DNA of 64,000 bases from Yersinia massiliensis (GTDB taxonomy: Bacteria; Pseudomonadota; Gammaproteobacteria; Enterobacterales; Enterobacteriaceae), in assembly GCF_003048255.1 (NCBI RefSeq), contig NZ_CP028487.1, forward strand, positions 2,418,001 to 2,482,000, given 5' to 3'. Positions 58,796 through 64,000 of the stretch are shown one piece after another. Within the stretch, counting starts at the first letter, position 1, and each line of letters opens with the position of its first letter. Made by a program: the position numbers and the translations under genes. The notes under the pieces were generated by a model. The model saw nothing but the letters and a program-made list of their open reading frames with translations, did no database searches and was not told the DNA's origin.

Positions 58796-58828
58796 CTAAC
58801 CGCTAGATCTAAACCCTGCGGATAAAAA

Positions 58829-59200
58829 TCAGCGTTTCATCCACTGACCATTAATACCGCGGACGTATTCCCCTGCTGCTGCGCGGTTAACGAGTTTCTG
58901 CCCCGCCAACTTGGCCACATCTTCAGTGGAAATATGGTTTTTTTGCGCGACTTCCTGATATTTTTCAGCGCGAGCAATATTGATTTGTTCCACCAGTGCC
59001 AAGGTTTCAGGATCCTTTTTCACCGGCGCTAAATAACCACTCAGCGTTTCACCCACTCGACCTTGCTGCTTGGCCTGTTCTAATGACAGTGCGAAAGCCA
59101 TTGAGCTGAAAAGCAGGCTCACACTAAGTATCATACAGCCCAAAATCGCCCGAACTCGCCCTTGTTTACCACCAACCCAGCCTAATGTTTGCTTTGTCAT
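58829..59200 (-). CDS. ydbL: YdbL family periplasmic protein (DUF1318)
   Basis: 123 residues from ATG 59200 (AAGGAG 6 nt upstream). The signal peptide runs to about residue 37 (SSMAFA). The mature part is a small helical DUF1318 domain: LEQAKQQGRVGETLSGYLAP near 40-59 and a conserved KLAGQKLVNRAAAGEYV region near 97-113. It is last in ydbH-ynbE-ydbL. In E. coli YdbL is proposed to help the outer-membrane partner YnbE work with YdbH in lipid transport. The N-terminus is longer than E. coli YdbL (108). Confidence 0.88.
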   Translation of the reverse strand: MTKQTLGWVGGKQGRVRAILGCMILSVSLLFSSMAFALSLEQAKQQGRVGETLSGYLAPVKKDPETLALVEQINIARAEKYQEVAQKNHISTEDVAKLAGQKLVNRAAAGEYVRGINGQWMKR

Positions 59201-59209
59201 CTTGGCTCC

Positions 59210-59404
59210 TTAGAACAAGTTGGATTGATTTTTGAGCAGGTTTTCCACATCTTTATCCACTCTGATCTGAATTTCATGCTCAATCTTGACGTTCATATTA
59301 ATCGTGATGGGTTTTTCGGGAGTTGCTACCTCGAGGCGCACACAGCCACTGAGCAGTAAAATACCCAGAGCTATCGCCATACATTCCCCTGTCAAGATCT
59401 TCAT
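59210..59404 (-). CDS. ynbE: YnbE outer-membrane lipoprotein
   Basis: 64-residue lipoprotein from ATG 59404, which overlaps the ydbH stop as ATGA. Lipobox LLSGC, with Cys21 as the lipidated residue. The mature chain VRLEVATPEKPITINMNV and IEHEIQIRVDKDVENLL forms beta-strands thought to extend the YdbH groove at the outer membrane. The frame is open about 29 codons further upstream inside ydbH, but the internal ATG is right because it places the lipobox correctly and has GAAGGA upstream. Confidence 0.88.
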   Translation of the reverse strand: MKILTGECMAIALGILLLSGCVRLEVATPEKPITINMNVKIEHEIQIRVDKDVENLLKNQSNLF

Positions 59405-62088
59405 TCCTTCGTCCTCGCCTGTGTTGCTGCTGATTGTATTGCAGATGGTTGTGTTGCAGATGATGGTATAGAAAGTGTTTGTTGTAACCACTCTTGTAAA
59501 TTGTCACCAAAACGCAGGCTGCGCCAGAGTTGGAACACATTTTCTTGATGTTGATAATTCAAAATAACGGCACGTTTAGCATTTTTCTGCGTATTCACAC
59601 CATGAATCTTTGAACTTAGCGTTAATTGCCCCAGATTATCAAGATCCACTTTCGCATAGGATTGATAAATCTCCATATAACGTAGCCAGTCTATCGCCGC
59701 GCCCGCGACAATATTGCTCTCAGCGATTGAGTTCGCCAAATCTTGATCCAAGCGTAACGTCACCATACCGTCGTTAGCCATCCAGCCATTACGCACGAGC
59801 CATTGCGGATTATTGAGATAAAGCGGAAGCTCGCCATTCACTTTACCTGACATCGCCAACTGCTTCGGTTGCAACACCGTAAAAAGCTCACTGAGATCAA
59901 TAGCACTTAATTTCAGTACTGCGGCATCATGCTGGGGTAATCGTAACGCAGACAGACTCATGTGACCGTTAAGAATATCCATACCGACATTGCTGAGTGT
60001 TAGCGGCGCATCCTCTGAGTAGGGATAACTGCCCTGCAAATCAGCGGTGATATTCTGCATCTCAAACAAATTGGTGAGCGAAGCGATACGCAGCATGACG
60101 GGCTCTTTAGCGCCTAACTGCCAACGATGATTCTCCAAGCGGTAAGACATGACAAAATCAAGCCCGCTCAATTCACCGTCTTTTAACCACATGCCACCAT
60201 TATTCACTACCCAATGACCACCCGCTGTAAATCCTTGCTGACGGGCTGCCGAAAAGGCCGCTTGCGCATAAAAATGCCCATCACGTAATTTAATGCCGAG
60301 TTCTTGCGATATCAGTGGTTGGAATACGGCTAATGATTGTTTCGGCCACCAGCCTTCACCACGTAAACGCTCACCATCCCAACGGCCACGCAGTGAAATT
60401 GGCCCAATGGCCTGTGCTTGTAACTGCCCCTGCCATAAGAAGCTGTCCGGCTCGCGGCCATTCAGTTGCAATGATAATAGTGCTGGAGGTAAGTAACCGC
60501 CGCCATCACTGAACGATACTTTTTTCGCGCCTAACTCAAAACCAGCAATAAAGGCGGGATGATGGTTATCTCGCTGCCACGTAAGAGGTTTAACCAAGGT
60601 TAACCGAGGGGCTTCGACTTTCACCAAACCGTACTGTAGGCGATCAAACCCCGTCGATAATTTATCAACAGTGATAAGCGTCCCCCGCCAATTCCCTGTG
60701 CCATTCATATCCCAACGGGCAGCCAACGGCGGCAATTGACCATTCCCCCAGTAACGCCATTGCCACTGACCTTTATCTGGCCAAAACTCTTGCGCCTGAC
60801 CATCTAGGTGCACGTTGAAACGCCCCCAGTAGCTGTCTTGCGCATCCACAATGGCTTGTAAACGCCCCGTGACACCCGCGGCAGTCACTTTGACACCGGC
60901 TAAAGGCCATCGCGCATCTCGAATACGGAATTCCGGCGTGACATTACCGTGCGCTCGTAACAATGCGCCAGAGCGTAAAACCCATGTGGGGTTCAGGACT
61001 GAGCCACTTAGAATGCCCGGTATCGTGGCATTTAATACGATATTTTCCAGATTAGCTTGCCCACTGATCTGGAATGCTAAATCACTGTTTATCAGGCTCA
61101 GATTGCCGGGGCCGAGCGTCAGTACCGCATTGCCTTTGCCGCTCTGACCTGAAGTAATCACATTGATTCGAGCATCGACCGACGTTTGTTCTAACCCTTG
61201 ATCCCAGTCATGCAACGTCAGATTGATGCCACCGCTGATAGGTTGCTGTGCATAGGGCCACTGCCATTGCCCATTCACGATTTGAATTTGATTTATGGAT
61301 GCATTCCAGGGTAAACGGGCTAGCGGGACATCATCACCGCGCTCAGTCAGTGTCAGCACCCCTTGCTGCTGCTGCCAACTTAAGTTCAATAACAGCGGCT
61401 TAGAGAGATAGCCAGTTGTCAGCACACCATCAAGCGAGCCTTGCTCAGGCCAATTATCCAATGACAACGGAATTTTGATTTTACCGCTCAGTTCAAACGG
61501 CTGCGTTGTACCGGGAACGGCAATCGAGAATTGATGTAGGCTAAGTTGCTGGTTTTCATCCAGTGTCGCGGCAAAACTTAATTGTTGCCCCTGATAATGC
61601 AACTCTTGGCTAAACTTCTTAGGTGGATTATCGCTATCGATACCCTGTGATGTCAGGGTTAATTTACCGGCGTATTGCTGCCATGGCGTAATTTGCAAGT
61701 TATCGATATTCAGGCTCAACACGGATAGCTGTTGTTGCCAGTAGGCTAAATCTTGCGGAGTGCTTTCACCCTCGGAGGGGAATTGGCTCAGGCAGGCGGT
61801 ATCCAATGCGACACTACCGGCCCCCACTTGCCAGCGTTTTTGATGGTAACCCACACTCAAGTTATCAATATTGGTGAGTATGCAATCTTTTATTTGATAG
61901 CGCAGATGTGAGATACGCAACGCACCATCTCGCCAGACTGGCGGTTTTTCGAGTGTTAATTGGCTACCGGCAGGTAACCAATATTGGGCGACTGGGGGTA
62001 ACCATTGCGGCAGGGTTTTCCATAACACCATCAGTGAAATTGCGCTAACCAATAACAGCAAACTCACTATTTTTACGCATTTAGCCAT
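59401..62088 (-). CDS. ydbH: YdbH, AsmA-like lipid-transport bridge protein
   Basis: 895-residue inner-membrane-anchored protein (E. coli 879). One N-terminal membrane helix (about 6-26, IVSLLLLVSAISLMVLW) is followed by a long periplasmic chain of short beta-strands, with the AsmA/TamB-like C-terminal region near 760-860 (KQLAMSGKVNGELPLYL and VDLDNLGQLTLSSKIHG). With TamB and YhdP it forms the set of redundant AsmA-like proteins moving phospholipids to the outer membrane in E. coli. It heads ydbH-ynbE-ydbL and is divergent from ldhA. Confidence 0.93.
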   Translation of the reverse strand: MAKCVKIVSLLLLVSAISLMVLWKTLPQWLPPVAQYWLPAGSQLTLEKPPVWRDGALRISHLRYQIKDCILTNIDNLSVGYHQKRWQVGAGSVALDTACLSQFPSEGESTPQDLAYWQQQLSVLSLNIDNLQITPWQQYAGKLTLTSQGIDSDNPPKKFSQELHYQGQQLSFAATLDENQQLSLHQFSIAVPGTTQPFELSGKIKIPLSLDNWPEQGSLDGVLTTGYLSKPLLLNLSWQQQQGVLTLTERGDDVPLARLPWNASINQIQIVNGQWQWPYAQQPISGGINLTLHDWDQGLEQTSVDARINVITSGQSGKGNAVLTLGPGNLSLINSDLAFQISGQANLENIVLNATIPGILSGSVLNPTWVLRSGALLRAHGNVTPEFRIRDARWPLAGVKVTAAGVTGRLQAIVDAQDSYWGRFNVHLDGQAQEFWPDKGQWQWRYWGNGQLPPLAARWDMNGTGNWRGTLITVDKLSTGFDRLQYGLVKVEAPRLTLVKPLTWQRDNHHPAFIAGFELGAKKVSFSDGGGYLPPALLSLQLNGREPDSFLWQGQLQAQAIGPISLRGRWDGERLRGEGWWPKQSLAVFQPLISQELGIKLRDGHFYAQAAFSAARQQGFTAGGHWVVNNGGMWLKDGELSGLDFVMSYRLENHRWQLGAKEPVMLRIASLTNLFEMQNITADLQGSYPYSEDAPLTLSNVGMDILNGHMSLSALRLPQHDAAVLKLSAIDLSELFTVLQPKQLAMSGKVNGELPLYLNNPQWLVRNGWMANDGMVTLRLDQDLANSIAESNIVAGAAIDWLRYMEIYQSYAKVDLDNLGQLTLSSKIHGVNTQKNAKRAVILNYQHQENVFQLWRSLRFGDNLQEWLQQTLSIPSSATQPSAIQSAATQARTKE

Positions 62089-62185
62089 GACTTGCCTTGT
62101 TTTAACACCGATCTAGCTCGGTATGTATGCTTTGATTTCATTCATTTAGACTACTGCAAGATAGCACAATAGAATCTTATATCCA

Positions 62186-62284
62186 TGTCACGTGAATTTG
62201 GCTGCCACCCATAAAAAAGGACATAAAAACCTTTATTTTTATGGCAGAAGAACGTGACAAGTATGGCATTAGAACGTGACAGGT
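62186..62284. repeat. Direct 22-bp repeat and ACGTGACA motifs upstream of ldhA
   Basis: Two 22-bp units (62241-62262 and 62263-62284) share ATGGCA and AGAACGTGACA. An inverted copy of the same motif, TGTCACGT, lies at 62186-62193. A hairpin (CCATAAAAA with TTTTTATGG, 62209-62244) sits between. The three motifs are 86-160 bp before the ldhA start and could be a multi-site operator or a chance duplication. Confidence 0.5.
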
Positions 62285-62370
62285 TATTTAGCTAACTTAT
62301 TCTTGTGGCAAATTGTATGATTTATACAAATCTGTTAGATTGATCACATTATTTTGACGGAGATATCACG

Positions 62371-63363
62371 ATGAAATTAGCCGTTTACAGTACTAAACAG
62401 TATGACCGTAAATACCTCGAATTGGTCAACAAAGATTTTGGCTTTGAATTAGAGTTTTTCGATTTTCTGTTGTCGCCAAGAACAGCAAAAATGGCGGCGG
62501 GCTGTGACGCGGTCTGTATCTTCGTTAACGATGATGCTTGTCGTGCAACCTTAGAAGAGCTGAAGAGCGTCGGGGTTGAGATTCTCGCCTTACGTTGCGC
62601 CGGCTTTAATAACGTGGATCTTGAGGCTGCAAAAGAGTTGGGCATTCCAGTAGTTCGTGTTCCGGCCTATTCACCCGAAGCCGTGGCTGAACATACTGTC
62701 GGCATGATGATGAGCCTCAACCGGCGTATCCACCGTGCATATCAACGTACCCGCGATGCCAACTTCTCGCTAGAAGGTTTGATTGGCTTCAATATGCATA
62801 ATCGTACCGCTGGGATTATCGGCACCGGCAAGATTGGGGTTGCCACCATGCGTATCCTCAAAGGTTTTGGGATGCGTTTACTGGCCTTTGATCCCTACCC
62901 TAGTGCTCAGGCACTGGAGCTGGGTGCTGAATATGTGGATCTCAAAACCTTGTATGCCGAATCAGACGTTATTTCGCTGCACTGCCCAATGACACCAGAA
63001 AATCATCATTTGTTGAATAAAGCCTCTTTTGATCAAATGAAAGATGGTGTGATGATCATCAATACCAGCCGTGGCGGTTTGATTGATTCAGCAGCCGCGA
63101 TCGAAGCGTTGAAACAGCAGAAGATCGGCGCACTCGGTATGGATGTTTATGAAAATGAACGTGACTTGTTCTTTGAAGACAAATCCAATGATGTGATTCA
63201 GGATGATGTTTTCCGCCGCCTGTCTTCATGCCATAACGTGTTGTTCACTGGTCATCAGGCATTTTTGACCGAAGAGGCACTGACAAGTATTTCTGCTACT
63301 ACTATGCAGAATATTGCTCAGTTGAAGAATGGCGAACCTTGCCCGAACATGATTACCGTCTAA
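62371..63363 (+). CDS. ldhA: D-lactate dehydrogenase (fermentative)
   Basis: 330-residue NAD-dependent D-lactate dehydrogenase (E. coli 329), reducing pyruvate to D-lactate to recycle NADH in fermentation. D-2-hydroxyacid dehydrogenase fold: NAD loop GIIGTGKIGVATM near 148-160, catalytic Arg in INTSRGGLID near 230-239, Glu in DVYENERDL near 259-267 and His in TGHQAFLT near 294-301. ATG follows CGGAG. The stop is 32 bp before the 129-bp repeat array; no conventional terminator was seen in between, so ldhA mRNA may run into the array. Confidence 0.96.
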   Translation: MKLAVYSTKQYDRKYLELVNKDFGFELEFFDFLLSPRTAKMAAGCDAVCIFVNDDACRATLEELKSVGVEILALRCAGFNNVDLEAAKELGIPVVRVPAYSPEAVAEHTVGMMMSLNRRIHRAYQRTRDANFSLEGLIGFNMHNRTAGIIGTGKIGVATMRILKGFGMRLLAFDPYPSAQALELGAEYVDLKTLYAESDVISLHCPMTPENHHLLNKASFDQMKDGVMIINTSRGGLIDSAAAIEALKQQKIGALGMDVYENERDLFFEDKSNDVIQDDVFRRLSSCHNVLFTGHQAFLTEEALTSISATTMQNIAQLKNGEPCPNMITV

Positions 63364-63394
63364 TAAGCCATTCCCGCAGCTCCGATACCGACGG

Positions 63395-64000
63395 TTTCGA
63401 TACCCAATAGATTTCGAGTCGCAGGAAGGCGGCAAATAAGTGAATCCCGATGAGCTGACATCAGTCAGTGATTCGGGTGAGCAAATGCAGCCAACATACC
63501 TGCGGCTTGAAAGATGCTCACAGTTTCGATACCCAATAGATTTCGAGTCGCAGGAAGGCGGCAAATAAGTGAATCCCGATGAGCTGACATCAGTCAGTGA
63601 TTCGGGTGAGCGAATGCAGCCAACACACCTGCGGCTTGAAAGGTACCCGCAATTTCGATACCCAATAGATTTCGAGTCGCAGGAAGGCGGCAAATAAGTG
63701 AATCCCGATGAGCTGACATCAGTCAGTGATTCGGGTGAGCAAATGCAGCCAACATACCTGCGGCTTGAAAGATGCTCACAGTTTCGATACCCAATAGATT
63801 TCGAGTCGCAGGAAGGCGGCAAATAAGTGAATCCCGATGAGCTGACATCAGTCAGTGATTCGGGTGAGCGAATGCAGCCAACACACCTGCGGCTTGAAAG
63901 GTACCCGCAATTTCGATACCCAATAGATTTCGAGTCGCAGGAAGGCGGCAAATAAGTGAATCCCGATGAGCTGACATCAGTCAGTGATTCGGGTGAGCGA
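63395..64000. repeat. Tandem array of 129-bp units, at least 4.7 copies, open at the right edge
   Basis: Units start at 63395, 63524, 63653, 63782 and 63911, exactly 129 bp apart; the last is cut by the window end. The first 87 bases are identical in all. The remaining part has two forms: A (units 1, 3; GAGCAAATG, CAACATACC) and B (units 2, 4; GAGCGAATG, CAACACACC), so the array is two perfect 258-bp dimers; the visible end of unit 5 has the B-type base. Each unit can fold: CCCGA/TCGGG with CTGAC/GTCAG inside, and AGTCGCAGG with CCTGCGGCT as an outer stem. No coding role is supported. Confidence 0.9.

Noticed and set aside
63226..63951. 241-codon minus-strand open frame across the repeat array
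   Set aside because: It is open only because the 129-bp unit is a multiple of three and happens to lack stops in this frame. It overlaps the end of ldhA, repeats the same 43 residues and has no ribosome site or domain.
63395..64000. Possible CRISPR array
   Set aside because: Units are 129 bp with near-identical sequence throughout; there are no unique spacers and no cas genes.

Overview
The window looks like chromosomal DNA of a Yersinia species other than Y. pestis (Enterobacterales, moderate GC). This rests on E. coli-like gene order in several blocks (asr-ydgU-ydgD, pntAB next to ydgH-ydgI, rstAB, ogt-fnr-uspE, ydbH-ynbE-ydbL beside ldhA), on protein sequences close to but distinct from E. 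coli, and on a 129-bp intergenic repeat of a kind I associate with Yersinia and relatives. No tRNA, rRNA, CRISPR array, transposase or complete prophage was seen.

Layout. 1-3208 (minus): a polar amino-acid ABC importer operon headed by a DDAH-type amidinohydrolase. 3394-5083: a micro-lipoprotein and AMP nucleosidase. 5335-12192 (plus): srfA-srfB-srfC. 12377-13177: a DUF1460 lipoprotein. 13560-17524 (plus): gadB-gadC-glsA, a complete glutamine/glutamate acid-resistance module. 17619-20802 (minus): a TerB-domain membrane protein followed by the nucleotidase yjjG. 21210-29223: mostly single genes (2OG dioxygenase, DUF4432 epimerase-like protein, phoA with a Pho box, an SDR/LysR divergent pair, sbmC, a DUF523 protein, N-formylglutamate amidohydrolase). 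29488-31907: ogt, fnr (with its own FNR box) and uspE. 31991-44479: pntAB, ydgH, ydgI, an unknown gene, rstAB, an M32 carboxypeptidase, asr, a ydgU-like microprotein and ydgD. 44520-45169: a type II toxin-antitoxin pair. 45516-50358: hrpA and azoR. 50574-53150: an AT-rich accessory segment with an MHS-type transporter, an atypical LuxR regulator and a Ner-like regulator. 53271-58741: a D-arabinitol (dal) operon with a SorC regulator. 58829-62088: ydbH-ynbE-ydbL. 62371-63363: ldhA. 63395-64000: a tandem array of 129-bp units running off the right edge.

Themes. Acid and envelope stress recur: gadBC-glsA consumes protons, asr is a known RstA target, and rstAB lies 3 kb away. Redox and anaerobic functions also cluster: fnr, pntAB, azoR, ldhA. 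The least explained parts are srfABC (an actin/Hsp70-like ATPase plus a GTPase-like protein with an altered P-loop), the TerB protein, a candidate small RNA or attenuator between phoA and the DUF4432 gene, short 17-22 bp tandem duplications at several intergenic sites, and the foldable 129-bp repeat array.
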